From Acinetobacter geminorum (lineage in GTDB: Bacteria; Pseudomonadota; Gammaproteobacteria; Pseudomonadales; Moraxellaceae), in assembly GCF_013009345.1 (NCBI RefSeq), contig NZ_JABELE010000002.1:248001-312000 (forward strand): a DNA stretch of 64,000 bases, given 5' to 3'. The notes under the pieces were generated by a model. It did not search any database. It was given only the letters and a program-made list of their open reading frames with translations, and was not told where the DNA came from. Shown in pieces: positions 35,188 to 44,376 of this stretch; position 1 is the stretch's first letter; every line of letters begins with the position of its first letter. The position numbers and the translations under genes are program-made.

Positions 35188-35269
35188 TTAAACTCTATCA
35201 AAGCACTTTAGCTTTAAACATATTCTATTTAAATAATATGTTTAAAGCAACTATAGATGCCCTATCAAG

Positions 35270-35485
35270 TTATGAATTCTGAAGAATCACAATATTTGAA
35301 GCTTGTGGGCCTTTTTTACCCTGTACTACAGTAAACTCAACACGTTGACCTTCCAAGAGAACTTTAAAACCTTGTGTTTGAATATCGGTAAAATGAGCAA
35401 AAATATCTTTACCTTCATCAGCTGCAATAAAACCAAAACCTTTAGTTTCATTGAACCATTTTACTGTACCAGTAGTAGTAGACAT
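35270..35485 (-). CDS. Cold-shock domain protein (CspA family)
   Basis: 71 residues with both RNA-binding motifs: GTVKWFNETKGFGFI (RNP1) and DIFAHFTDI (RNP2), plus KGPQASNIVIL at the end. A single-domain RNA chaperone. The upstream 330 bases (35486-35818) contain no gene, consistent with the long structured 5' leader common to cold-shock mRNAs; I could not define a thermosensor from sequence alone. Confidence 0.95.
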   Translation of the reverse strand: MSTTTGTVKWFNETKGFGFIAADEGKDIFAHFTDIQTQGFKVLLEGQRVEFTVVQGKKGPQASNIVILQNS

Positions 35486-35818
35486 ATATTTATCCTAAAT
35501 CTTAAAATATTATAACTTATTATTGGGGAAACCAATTTAACTAAAAAATAGACGTGAAAACTTAAATATCTGAATGAACCGAAGACTTATAAATAAAACT
35601 GCGAAAAAGAAATTTATGATGACAAGAATATTTTGTTAGTTATGTTCGACTATACACGCTTCAAAATCATTTGCAATCGTTATTCAAAATAATTAAAGCG
35701 AGAAAAATTCTATGCTGTTTACATTTCGTCTTTCGTATTGATTTAATTAAAGATCTTTCAATTAAAAACCAGATATTTTATATTTTAATTGAAAGAAATA
35801 CATTTAATTATTTACACA

Positions 35819-36751
35819 TTAATAGAATTTCTGTTCACCAGCAGGACGTGTCTTAAAGCGTCGGTGAAACCACATGTATTGTGTTGGGGCAATACGAATT
35901 TGGTTCTCAATAATTTTGTTTACCCTTTCAGCATCACTGACTTCACAGCCACTTGGGAAGTTGTCCAATTTTGGCTCTACTAAAACATGATATTGCGGAT
36001 TACGAATGTTACCGCTTCGATAAAAATATAAAGGAACTGCCGCTGCTTTTGAGATATCCATTAGTCTGCGATGGGCTGTAACTGTAGCGGCCTGAATACC
36101 GAAAAATGATGCCATTACACCTTGCTTGAGGCCAAAATCCTGATCTGGGCTATACCATATCGCATGGCCATGCTTAAGATTTTGTATGAGCCCGCGCATA
36201 TTGTCTCGAGCAATCTGATTTTTATACACTCGGGCCCGACTACGATGAATCAAAAAATCTAAAAATGGATTATTTTGTGGTCGGTAAACCACATCCATAT
36301 TAAAAAATAAAGTACACACCGCCCCACCTGCATCTAAAAGCGTACTATGGGTACCTAATAAAAGTACGCCATTTTCCTGATTATTGGTTAAGTTCTCTAA
36401 CCCATCTATGTGAACACGGCTTTTAAACCAGTTTGGGCAGTACCATGCGTTTAGGGCTTCAAACACACCAGTTAAGGTGTCGACGAAAACTTGCTTGGCC
36501 TTTGTTTCAATCTGTAGAGGTGTTTTTTCAGGAAAACATGCCTGTAAATTACGTAGTGTTGTTTTTCTTCTCGAACCTAAAGATATCCATGCTATTTTTG
36601 ATAAAAAATTAGCGAGACGCCATTGAATAGACCAAGGTAACATCGCGAATAACATCAAAATAAAAGCTAAAAACCATATACCCCAATATTTAAAAGATAA
36701 AAAGGAAAATTGAAACTCGCCAGATTTAAACTGCCGTTCATTTTTCGTCAT
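35819..36751 (-). CDS. LpxL/LpxM-family lipid A acyltransferase
   Basis: 310 residues with an N-terminal membrane helix (YWGIWFLAFILMLFAMLP) and the catalytic H-x4-D motif seen as GTHSTLLDAGG, followed by VVYRPQNNPFLDFLI, RGLIQNLKHGHAIWYSPDQD and FFGIQAATVTAHRRL, the usual order for late acyltransferases. The C-terminal TQYMWFHRRFKTRP is diagnostic. Such enzymes add secondary acyl chains to lipid A at the inner membrane. Whether it is LpxL, LpxM or a third homologue cannot be decided here. Confidence 0.9.
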   Translation of the reverse strand: MTKNERQFKSGEFQFSFLSFKYWGIWFLAFILMLFAMLPWSIQWRLANFLSKIAWISLGSRRKTTLRNLQACFPEKTPLQIETKAKQVFVDTLTGVFEALNAWYCPNWFKSRVHIDGLENLTNNQENGVLLLGTHSTLLDAGGAVCTLFFNMDVVYRPQNNPFLDFLIHRSRARVYKNQIARDNMRGLIQNLKHGHAIWYSPDQDFGLKQGVMASFFGIQAATVTAHRRLMDISKAAAVPLYFYRSGNIRNPQYHVLVEPKLDNFPSGCEVSDAERVNKIIENQIRIAPTQYMWFHRRFKTRPAGEQKFY

Positions 36752-36990
36752 ATTATAGATTTCTTGAGGTATAGACTTAACATACTAACACGCTCAATTT
36801 TTAAGGTTGTGTGTTTATGTTGCTTTCACTTTTATAGTTTTACTTTCCTGACCTGTTTATAAAAATCTATATTTTAAATATTTAATCTATTTAAGGCTTA
36901 AATATACATAACCTTCTGTATACACCGATTATTTTCTCATTTAAAGTAACCGCACAATCTTGCCTCAATTTATAAATAGGATATATCAGC

Positions 36991-37608
36991 GTGAGCGGTC
37001 TTTTAGTATTTATAACTATAGCATTTCTTACCCTATTAAGCCCAGGACCGGGAGTTTTATTTACTGTCACAAATTCAATTAACTATGGTGTTAAAACTGC
37101 TTTGTTTGGAATAAGTGGTTTAATTATTGGTATGTTTGTGATTGCTGTAATTTCTGCCAGCGGTGTAGGACTTATTATTACCAGTAACCCTACTATTTTT
37201 ACGGTTTTAAAGTTTATTGGTGCATTTTATTTAATGTATCTCGGATATAAAAACTTTACTAAAAAACTTGCAACCCAAGAGTTAATGACTGATCAACAAA
37301 CCGATAAAGCTGTAAGTAAATCTAAATTATTTTATCAGGGGCTATTCGCATCTTTGCTTAATCCTAAAACAATCGTATTTTTTATCGCACTCTTCCCTCA
37401 ATTTATTGATATCAAGAAAGAGATTTTAAATCAATTTTTAATTCTTTCTTTAACCTTCTGTTTTATTGGCTTTTTAATTCATTTAGTTTACGCAAATTTT
37501 TCTTCGATTTTCAAAGAGAAAATGTTATCCGGAAATAATTTCTCGATGCTCAATAAAATTAGTGGTGCTATTTTCTTTCTTCTTGCGATTTTACTTATCG
37601 CACAATAA
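36991..37608 (+). CDS. LysE-family amino acid exporter
   Basis: 205 residues starting with GTG; AGGATAT precedes it. Six predicted membrane helices; the family signature is LLSPGPGVLFTVTNSINYGV near the N-terminus, then GLFASLLNPKTIVFFIALFP. Exports amino acids or similar amines (RhtB/LysE superfamily); substrate unknown. A terminator follows. Confidence 0.9.
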   Translation: MSGLLVFITIAFLTLLSPGPGVLFTVTNSINYGVKTALFGISGLIIGMFVIAVISASGVGLIITSNPTIFTVLKFIGAFYLMYLGYKNFTKKLATQELMTDQQTDKAVSKSKLFYQGLFASLLNPKTIVFFIALFPQFIDIKKEILNQFLILSLTFCFIGFLIHLVYANFSSIFKEKMLSGNNFSMLNKISGAIFFLLAILLIAQ

Positions 37609-37632
37609 AGCATTGCTCGATCTATTATTTGT

Positions 37633-37664
37633 TAAAAAGCCTTAACTCATGGTTAGGCTTTTTA
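37633..37664. terminator. Bidirectional terminator
   Basis: AAAAAGCCT.AAC with GTT.AGGCTTTTT between the LysE gene and the convergent lysis module. Confidence 0.8.
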
Positions 37665-37703
37665 CTTCTTTTGTTCTCTCAACATGTTCTCTTCTAATAC
37701 ATT

Positions 37704-38249
37704 TTAGAGTGTTACTCTGTTTAATATCCAACCGTAAAAGAAATCCTCATAGTTAGGATTGTTCTCGGTAATTTCAATATAATGCTGTCCTTGCATAATA
37801 TTTAAAATACGCACAAATACTTTTTCTCCCTCTTTATTACGTCTTTTTAAATACGTAGCCAATGCTTGTAAAGTAAGAGGCCCGTACTGGCCATCTACCA
37901 CAAGATTTGGCCACCCTTCCTTCCCCTGCTTATTCAGCAGATTTAAAGCACGTTGTAATAAAGGTTTTGCAAAATTGACGCCACAATTTATAGCTGTATC
38001 CAGTAACTCTTCTGCAATAGCTGGGCTAATCGCATTAATCTGGTCAAACTGGGGTTCAAGCCAATATTTTTGCTTATAAATAGATTTGGCGACGCTTAAT
38101 GGCAAGTCTTGCATATTGCCTTGATATCCGTTCGATTGAGCGACTGCCTCTGTAATGCCAAATTTAGTCGCATGGCCATGATCTGATGGATGGTTAACAT
38201 ATCCGCCTTCTCGGCTGATAATTTTTTCTAAGTATTGGTCAATATTCAT
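37704..38249 (-). CDS. Phage-type muramidase (glycoside hydrolase 108)
   Basis: 181 residues. The N-terminal GH108 signature is clear: EKIISREGGYVNHPSDHGHA and TKFGITEAVAQ, with the catalytic Glu in REGGY. The C-terminal peptidoglycan-binding part includes DTAINCGVNFAKPLLQRALN and VDGQYGPLTLQAL. No signal peptide, so release needs a holin; one is encoded just upstream. It cleaves the glycan strand of peptidoglycan. Last gene of a three-gene minus-strand module. Confidence 0.9.
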   Translation of the reverse strand: MNIDQYLEKIISREGGYVNHPSDHGHATKFGITEAVAQSNGYQGNMQDLPLSVAKSIYKQKYWLEPQFDQINAISPAIAEELLDTAINCGVNFAKPLLQRALNLLNKQGKEGWPNLVVDGQYGPLTLQALATYLKRRNKEGEKVFVRILNIMQGQHYIEITENNPNYEDFFYGWILNRVTL

Positions 38250-38279
38250 TTTATTCTACCTTTATATTTAAAGCTGTCT

Positions 38280-38669
38280 TTAGCTATTTTGAAGATCATC
38301 TTTTGCTTTTTTTAGGTCTTTGATGACCTCTACAATCGTTTTACCTTCTTGTTTATTGATGAAGTTAAATATCCATCTCACGATAGCCCAGCCCGGTAAA
38401 CCACAGATAAAGAAGAATCCAGATAGGGTGATCATTCCCCAAATATCGGATACCCATTCATGCAGGTTCCATTTCATAATAATGAATGAGCCGCCTGTAA
38501 GGCTTGAAACTACTGTACAGATGAGAGCAACAATCCATTCTTGTGGAGAACGAGGGAAACGCATCATTAATACAACTGCGACAACTAAGCTGACTGCTAG
38601 AGCCACCATAATTGCAATACTATAAAAATTTAAAAATGTGGCTAACCCACTGCTAGAAACTGTTTCCAT
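38280..38669 (-). CDS. Holin-like membrane protein
   Basis: 129 residues with three predicted membrane segments (FYSIAIMVALAVSLVVAVVL, WIVALICTVVSSLTGGSFII, WGMITLSGFFFICGLPGWAI) and a charged C-terminal tail ending KDLKKAKDDLQNS, the layout of phage holins. It lies 30 bases before the muramidase gene, the usual holin-endolysin order. The family call rests on topology and context. Confidence 0.75.
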   Translation of the reverse strand: METVSSSGLATFLNFYSIAIMVALAVSLVVAVVLMMRFPRSPQEWIVALICTVVSSLTGGSFIIMKWNLHEWVSDIWGMITLSGFFFICGLPGWAIVRWIFNFINKQEGKTIVEVIKDLKKAKDDLQNS

Positions 38670-38879
38670 GACTTTGTCCTGCGCTAAAGGGTAAAACTTA
38701 AAAACTCATCACGTTGACCAGCTTGCGGTTTTCAATGTTTATTAATACCCTTCGTTTTCTTTATTACAGTCAATAAAAAACACTAACGCTTTAAAGCTGC
38801 GCTAAATTGCAAGACGAACTTATCCTTGACCCCATTTATTTCAGGGGTCCGAGAAAAAATGTTTGTATGCTAAAGCCTG

Positions 38880-39134
38880 TTAGTGTGCACCGTTTAAGGC
38901 TTGTTCAATCAACTCAATCACTGTGATTGCACCAATCGCTTTTTGCATAGAGACTTGATCATCGAATTCGAATGCTTCATCTTCAAGCTCATTTACAATC
39001 TGCTTAGCCTCCTCAAGTGCCCTTTTTATTTTTTGTACCTTATATTTGTTCACGTCTTTGGCAATTGTTGGGATATACCCTCCACGTTTTGCATTTTTAA
39101 GTTGTTTAGCTCTGTTCTGCATTGCTGTAGTCAT
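38880..39134 (-). CDS. Small phage-type hypothetical protein
   Basis: 84 residues, highly charged and helical (KYKVQKIKRALEEAKQIVNE, then LEDEAFEFDDQVSMQKAIGA), no signal or membrane helix. I recognise no family. It is the first gene of the muramidase module, 210 bases before the holin gene, and probably belongs to the same prophage remnant. Confidence 0.65.
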   Translation of the reverse strand: MTTAMQNRAKQLKNAKRGGYIPTIAKDVNKYKVQKIKRALEEAKQIVNELEDEAFEFDDQVSMQKAIGAITVIELIEQALNGAH

Positions 39135-39503
39135 TCACTATCTCCAACTCAACTTACTCGTTAATAAGGCGTCTTTATCGTTTGTTATTCTTGAGGTTTT
39201 GATACATTCTTTGAGCAATATAGCTAAGCTATGGCTACAAATATGTGTTCGAAACGTTTCAACGAGTACAACAAGCTTAAAGAACCAAACAAATCACCTT
39301 TAAGACATTAATTTATAAACAAATACTTCATTTTCCTAAAATGTAAAAAAGTATTAAATTTTTTGGAATTAAACTTTTTACACGCCTTAATTTTTTGACC
39401 AAAAAGTTCATATAAAGCTTTGCCGTATATCGGAAACTTTTGTTAGGACTCACAATCTTTGTTAAATTCTTCATGTTCTTGATACCCTTTATCGACGAAC
39501 ATT

Positions 39504-39536
39504 AAGCCTGATCCACGGAATCGGGCTTTTTTTTAT
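39504..39536 (+). terminator. Orphan intrinsic terminator (possible small RNA)
   Basis: AGCCTGAT pairs with ATCGGGCT (one G-U) around seven bases and is followed by eight T. No plus-strand gene precedes it, so it may end a small RNA from the prophage control region. Confidence 0.55.
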
Positions 39537-39713
39537 TCCAATTTTTGTTTTGATAGCCTGTTTGCAAATAATAATTGAGCTATCTCCCTTTTATTCTGCT
39601 ACCTATAGAAACAAAATAAATTTAGCTTGCATCTCAAAGTTTTGATAAAGCGATAAATAATGACTTAGACACCTCTTAAATTTCTCTATTCATCTTGAGA
39701 TATAACTGATATT

Positions 39714-39776
39714 ATAACTATAGTTATTATTAGTCAATAACTATAGTTGTTTTACTAGATATAACTTAAGTTATAT
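39714..39776. promoter_or_regulatory. Three palindromic operators upstream of the S24 repressor
   Basis: ATAACTATAGTTAT (39714-39727), ATAACTATAGTTGT (39737-39750) and ATATAACTTAAGTTATAT (39759-39776) share ATAACT/AGTTAT arms. Their centres lie 23-24 bases apart, about two helical turns, and another half site ATAACT occurs at 39702. The set ends 30 bases before the repressor start codon, as expected for autoregulation. Confidence 0.75.
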
Positions 39777-39806
39777 ATTTGTTATAAGTTTACTGGTGTA
39801 ACCATT

Positions 39807-40478
39807 ATGGCTCTTAAAGACCGTTTAAAAGACTCTAGAATTAAAGCCAAAAAAACTCAGGCTGAAGTGGCAGAAGCTGTAAAGATGTCGCAACCCGCCT
39901 ATCAGGCTTTAGAGTCAGGGAAAAATTTAAAATCTGCATTTCTTCCTTTAATTGCCCAATTTTTAGGAGTAGATGGTTATTGGTTAACGACGGGGAATAC
40001 TGAAGATTCTTTTAGAGAAAGTGATGTATTTAGCCCGACTGTAGTGAGTGCAGAATCTACTGATCAGTATGTTTGGATTGAAGTTGTAGAAGCTAACTTT
40101 TCTTGCGGGACAGGTGAATCTATTGAATTTCACTTTGATGCTATTAATGGAAAAATTCCATTCCCTGCTTCATTCTTTAAAGAAAAACGCGTTGCTCAAG
40201 AATGCATGCGTATTATTAAAGCTAAGGGCGATAGCATGACAGATTACATTAAAGACGGAGATTTGGTGGGTATTGATATCTCTCAAACAGAAGTCATTGA
40301 TGGCGAGATTTATGCGGTTTACTTTGCTGGCGAAGGGATGATTAAACAGATTTTTAAAGAAGCAGATGGTTCTTTAATTTTGCATAGCTTAAATGAAAAA
40401 TTTAGAGACCGACGCGTGACAGAAGAGAACGGTAAAAACTTTAAGGTTATGGGTCGCCAGTTCTGGCGAGCAGGCTAA
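39807..40478 (+). CDS. Phage-type repressor with HTH and S24 (LexA-like) domain
   Basis: 223 residues. An XRE helix-turn-helix (KKTQAEVAEAVKMSQPAYQA, LESGKNLK) is followed by an S24 autoprotease domain: cleavage-site candidate Cys-Gly in NFSCGTGES, catalytic Ser in KAKGDSMTDYI and Lys in GMIKQIF. DNA damage (RecA) would trigger self-cleavage and release of the controlled genes. It starts after three palindromic operators and is divergent from the lysis module. It is not the UmuDAb regulator known in Acinetobacter, which lacks this HTH. Confidence 0.9.
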   Translation: MALKDRLKDSRIKAKKTQAEVAEAVKMSQPAYQALESGKNLKSAFLPLIAQFLGVDGYWLTTGNTEDSFRESDVFSPTVVSAESTDQYVWIEVVEANFSCGTGESIEFHFDAINGKIPFPASFFKEKRVAQECMRIIKAKGDSMTDYIKDGDLVGIDISQTEVIDGEIYAVYFAGEGMIKQIFKEADGSLILHSLNEKFRDRRVTEENGKNFKVMGRQFWRAG

Positions 40479-40574
40479 TTGAGTTATTAAATATAATTAA
40501 AATAATAAGACAATTTTTTTAATCACTTCAACTTTTTTATAACTTTAATTATTTATATAAACTGTAGATATAAA

Positions 40575-40606
40575 AAAACCTATCTCCTTTAAAGGAGATA
40601 GGTTTT
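40575..40606. terminator. Bidirectional terminator
   Basis: AAAACCTATCTCCTTT pairs perfectly with AAAGGAGATAGGTTTT between convergent genes. Confidence 0.85.
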
Positions 40607-40629
40607 CTCGCTTTATTACCATGGTTTTA

Positions 40630-40863
40630 TCAACAATATGTATTTAAACGATAAAGTTGATTAAATCCGGTATAGAAGCTTTTACCATCTTGGTTTAACT
40701 CAATTTCTTCACCAGACTGAAGTTGAATTTTTTTACCAACTTCGACCCAACGATATCCATCGAGAGAGTTTTGTTTACGCACATGAGGAACAATCCTCAC
40801 ATTAATTTCATTGCCATTTACGGCTGTGGCAATGTGCCACTCATTTACTATATTCACAATCAT
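40630..40863 (-). CDS. Small hypothetical protein
   Basis: 77 residues, no signal or membrane segment: IVNEWHIATAVNGNEINVRI, VEVGKKIQLQSGEEIELNQD and a C-terminal FYTGFNQLYRLNTYC. Predicted as a small beta-rich protein. I recognise no family. It is next to the prophage remnant and may belong to it or to the host. Confidence 0.55.
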   Translation of the reverse strand: MIVNIVNEWHIATAVNGNEINVRIVPHVRKQNSLDGYRWVEVGKKIQLQSGEEIELNQDGKSFYTGFNQLYRLNTYC

Positions 40864-41037
40864 TCACTCATCACTGAGCTCATGTGATTTTACGGTATGT
40901 AATTAGAACGCTAGATTTAAGGTATGGACAGTTCGTCTAGAATTTAATATTTAGCTTTATATAGGGTTATTTATAAGCTAATTGCTTTTCATAATTTTCG
41001 TATTATGAAAAGTGGTACATCACAGAGCATAATATTT

Positions 41038-41114
<77 letters not shown>

Positions 41115-41370
41115 ATTGGAAGTAAGCTTTATACGCTCATATATTTTATAAAGCAAACTTTATTTTTTAATCGGTTGTAATTATTAACAATTCTCTTTTT
41201 ATTATTTTTTTCATTTTAACCATTCAGTCTAAATTCACATATCAATTTCAATTTTTAATTCTTTAAATTGTTGTATTTATTTTAAATAGAACCCGATATT
41301 CATAGACAACAATTGCCTTGGTTGGATGGCTTTTATACTATCTAGATTGGTCCTTTAATTTTTAGTTCGT

Positions 41371-42636
41371 ATGTCTGAACCTCAGTTTTCCCTTAGTGAA
41401 TATCTCGGCACAGTTCAGGAAGTCATACGTGTGGCTTTTGATGAACCAGTTTGGGTAAAAGCAGAAATTCGAAATTTAAATATTAAGGGCGGTCATTACT
41501 ATTTAGAACTCGCAGAAAAAGATGCAGAGACTGATAAAGTTATTGCCAGCTGTAAAGCCACGATCTGGAAATTTTCAGCGAGTAAAATTGTTTTAAAGTT
41601 CGAACGTGAAACTGGGATTGAGATTTCAAGTGATTTAAATGTACTCATCAAAATTAGAGCACGTTTTGATCCTCAATATGGATTTTCGGTCAATATTGAA
41701 GAGATTGACTCAAGCTTTACATTGGGTGAAATTGCTAAACGTTATCAGCAAATTATTGAACGACTTACTCAAGAAGGTTTAATCCATAAAAATAAACTTC
41801 TTCCCACTCCTTTTGATATTCAAAATGTTTTAGTGATTGCCCCTCAAAATGCTGCGGGTCTCGGTGACTTTAAAAAAGATGCAGATGCTCTTGAGCGAAA
41901 TAGGGTTTGCCATTTTGTGTATCACACCGCTACTTTTCAAGGAAACACGGCTGCAACCAGTTTGATTGAATCCTTAGGTTCAGGTTTAAGACAATGGGCC
42001 AGCACGTTTAACTTTCCGCCTGATTTAATTGTGATTATTCGCGGTGGTGGATCGGTGAATGATTTAGCTTATTTAAATGATTATGAACTTGCCGCCCTAC
42101 TTTGCAAACGTAGTGTACCCATTTGGGTAGGCATAGGGCATGAAAAAGACCGTACAATTCTTGATGAAATTGCTCATCGCTCATTTGATACGCCAAGTAA
42201 AGTGATTGCTGGTATTCGAAACCACATTGTTGAACGCGTACAAGAAGCTGTAGATAGTCTACAAACGATTAAGCTACTTTCTCAGCATCAAATCACGACC
42301 TATCAAAGCAAGAATGATCAACTGCTTCATCACATAAAATCTTCGGCACAGAGTCAACTTAGCTCGGCCCATCGTTTGCTTGACCAGATGAAAGAACGTA
42401 CTCAGTTTAGCTCACAACAACAGGTTAAATTTTCATTAGCCCAAATCGAATCGTTGATGAAAGAAATCCTTTTGCAAAACCCGAAACAGGTTCAAGCCAA
42501 GGGCTATGCAATTGTTAGATCAGAAGGTAAAGCGATTCGCTCTATACATCAAATTTCAAGCCCCGCCATTGCTATTGAGATGCAAGATGGTGTGGTTGAA
42601 GCCAACATTACACAGGTAATTCCAAATGAAGAATGA
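41371..42636 (+). CDS. xseA: Exodeoxyribonuclease VII large subunit
   Basis: 421 residues. An N-terminal OB-fold (LSEYLGTVQEVIRVAFDEPV, WVKAEIRNLNIKGGHYYLEL) is followed by the nuclease domain with VLVIAPQNAAGLGDFKKDAD, LIVIIRGGGSVNDLAYLNDY and GIGHEKDRTILDEIAHRSFD, then coiled coil. With XseB it degrades single-stranded DNA from both ends. The large subunit diverges from E. coli in the first catalytic segment but the family call is firm. The xseB start overlaps the stop. Confidence 0.95.
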   Translation: MSEPQFSLSEYLGTVQEVIRVAFDEPVWVKAEIRNLNIKGGHYYLELAEKDAETDKVIASCKATIWKFSASKIVLKFERETGIEISSDLNVLIKIRARFDPQYGFSVNIEEIDSSFTLGEIAKRYQQIIERLTQEGLIHKNKLLPTPFDIQNVLVIAPQNAAGLGDFKKDADALERNRVCHFVYHTATFQGNTAATSLIESLGSGLRQWASTFNFPPDLIVIIRGGGSVNDLAYLNDYELAALLCKRSVPIWVGIGHEKDRTILDEIAHRSFDTPSKVIAGIRNHIVERVQEAVDSLQTIKLLSQHQITTYQSKNDQLLHHIKSSAQSQLSSAHRLLDQMKERTQFSSQQQVKFSLAQIESLMKEILLQNPKQVQAKGYAIVRSEGKAIRSIHQISSPAIAIEMQDGVVEANITQVIPNEE

Positions 42637-42820
42637 AGAGTTAACGTTTAAAGATGGTCATGACATTTTGAAGAAAAATGCCGAATTATTAGAATCTCAA
42701 GAAAGCCCAGATATTGATAATTTAATGAAGATTGTTGAAGAATCTATTACTGCTTATAAAGCATGTAAGTCACGTATTGAAGCCGTTCAACAAGCTTTAG
42801 ATGAGACATTCAAAGAATAA
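42626..42820 (+). CDS. xseB: Exodeoxyribonuclease VII small subunit
   Basis: 64 residues, helical: TFKDGHDILKKNAELLESQE, and IDNLMKIVEESITAYKACKS matching the XseB coiled-coil hairpin (usual length about 70-80). The start lies 11 bases inside xseA, giving coupled translation. The xseA context makes the assignment secure despite low conservation. A terminator follows directly. Confidence 0.88.
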   Translation: MKNEELTFKDGHDILKKNAELLESQESPDIDNLMKIVEESITAYKACKSRIEAVQQALDETFKE

Positions 42821-42822
42821 AA

Positions 42823-42859
42823 AAAGCCCACTCCTACTTCTCATTGAAGGAATGGGCTT
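42823..42859 (+). terminator. Terminator of xseAB
   Basis: AAGCCCA.TCC pairs with GGA.TGGGCTT around a 14-base loop. Confidence 0.7.
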
Positions 42860-43074
42860 AGTGAAATCCACTTAATCCTGAAATGCAAAAATGTGGATTA
42901 GGTCACATTTTTACACAAGCATAGTCCCATAACCATTTTAGATGTTCAATATTTTAATTGTGTCTATACGTTAGTTTGGCTTAATTTTCACCACCTCTTA
43001 AATAAAACGAGTTCTATTAAGACCCTACCAAACACAAACTCTACTCATGGTTATTGTTAAATTTAATTTAAGAG

Positions 43075-43293
43075 TTATTCCTCACTGAATGGACCAATTA
43101 ACTGATAAATTTTGCCGTCTTTAGGGTTTTCATAGAGCAAATCCATATTGGGTAAAATAATATCGTCATTAATTTCAATATGTTCAACGCTTTTATGAAG
43201 CTCAAGCGCATGGTCATTCATGGGTCTAACTTTTGCCAAAGCAATTGATTCTTTATCAAACTGGTCCTTGATAATTACTTTTAATCTTTTCAT
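43075..43293 (-). CDS. Small hypothetical protein
   Basis: 72 residues: KVIIKDQFDKESIALAKVRP, IEINDDIILPNMDLLYENPK, and IYQLIGPFSEE. No signal or membrane helix. AGGAG eight bases before the ATG supports translation. I recognise no family. It lies downstream of the LysE-type gene on the same strand with a 49-base gap and may be co-transcribed. Confidence 0.6.
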   Translation of the reverse strand: MKRLKVIIKDQFDKESIALAKVRPMNDHALELHKSVEHIEINDDIILPNMDLLYENPKDGKIYQLIGPFSEE

Positions 43294-43341
43294 AAAAATC
43301 TCCTGAAAAATAAATTTTTTAATATAAATAATGGGTTAAGT

Positions 43342-43941
43342 TTAAAATGAGCTAATCGCAGAATAGCCGATTGGCATCGCAAAAAAAGTTAAAATAAATG
43401 CAGCCGTACGTTGTAAATTACGTTGGTTTAACCAAGTTACTTTGTTTGAAATTAATACGGTTCCAAAAGCAATCCATAAAAATGCAATGGGTGTAATTAA
43501 TGATAAAAAAATAGCAATATGCACAAAATAAACGTGAAGCACTTCCCATGCTGCATGTGGAAAAATAGCAGAAGCAAAGAGTAAAGCTTTAGGATTTAAA
43601 AGTGTTGCAACAAATAAAGCCTTAGGTGTAATCAGTGGGGTGTCTAATTTGATGTCATTTGTTGATGTTATCCAAAGTTTAAATGCAAGGTAGAGAATAA
43701 AAGTTGCACTTATTAACTTTAATAAGGCAGGAAGCCAAGGAATAAAATGTGAAACTGACTCAAGCAAAACACCCCATGAAGTAATTGCAATAAGATAACC
43801 CATCACTTCAGCAGGAATAAGTTTAAGAGACTGCTTCACCCCTGCTTGTATTCCAGCCGAGGCTAACAATGTATTTGTTGGGCCTGGAGTCAACAAAATG
43901 GTGACCACAAGTCCAATAAACATAAATGACACCATAGGCAA
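43342..43941 (-). CDS. LysE-family transporter
   Basis: 199 residues with about six membrane helices. The family start is FIGLVVTILLTPGPTNTLLA (TPGP motif), and AGIQAGVKQSLKLIPAEVMG and FVATLLNPKALLFASAIFPH are the other conserved blocks. Probably exports amino acids or related metabolites; substrate unknown. Distinct from the LysE-type protein at 36991-37608. Confidence 0.87.
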   Translation of the reverse strand: MPMVSFMFIGLVVTILLTPGPTNTLLASAGIQAGVKQSLKLIPAEVMGYLIAITSWGVLLESVSHFIPWLPALLKLISATFILYLAFKLWITSTNDIKLDTPLITPKALFVATLLNPKALLFASAIFPHAAWEVLHVYFVHIAIFLSLITPIAFLWIAFGTVLISNKVTWLNQRNLQRTAAFILTFFAMPIGYSAISSF

Positions 43942-44376
43942 TGAACTCTTTAGTTATGCTAGGCGAAATATGTCAAAAAGGAATATCTATTGTCGACATA
44001 ATGGTTGTAACAAGAAATATTGAATTTTATTTTTTTAATTTTAAAACAATTAATTAACTCCACATGACTACAAATTCACTTACTATTTCAATAATTTTAA
44101 ATATGCAAAATCGATCACACAAATATAGAATAAACGCTATTTTTTCTGCTTGCTAAACAACTAAATCAAGCTTTTTTTCACAGAAAAATAAGTCGTTATT
44201 TTTAATATTTAGTTCTTATTCAGCTTATTTAATAAACGCTTTTTTCTGACTTGAAATTTGAAAATTGATCAATATATAAACAATTAGAAGTCGTGATTTT
44301 ACTGAATATGATGTCCCATTCCCCATCAATTCTTTGATTGTCGCTTTCATCAAATAAATCAGATGATGGAGGATGC
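43942..44376. other. AT-rich intergenic region
   Basis: About 435 bases, mostly AT-rich, between divergent genes. It must hold the promoters of both; I see no hairpin or repeat that stands out. Confidence 0.5.

Larger units (their letters stand above)
39135..39806. other. Control region between lysis module and repressor
   Basis: 672 bases without a convincing gene. It holds a palindrome GAAACGTTTC at 39251-39260, an orphan plus-strand terminator at 39504-39536 and three operator-like palindromes at 39714-39776. It is the kind of regulatory interval seen between a phage repressor and the genes it controls. Confidence 0.6.

Noticed and set aside
35671..35983. Short plus-strand frames opposite the lipid A acyltransferase start
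   Set aside because: They are AT-driven frames without ribosome sites and overlap a certain gene.
39807..40478. Identification of the S24 protein as UmuDAb
   Set aside because: It has an N-terminal XRE helix-turn-helix and its own palindromic operators, which fit a phage repressor.
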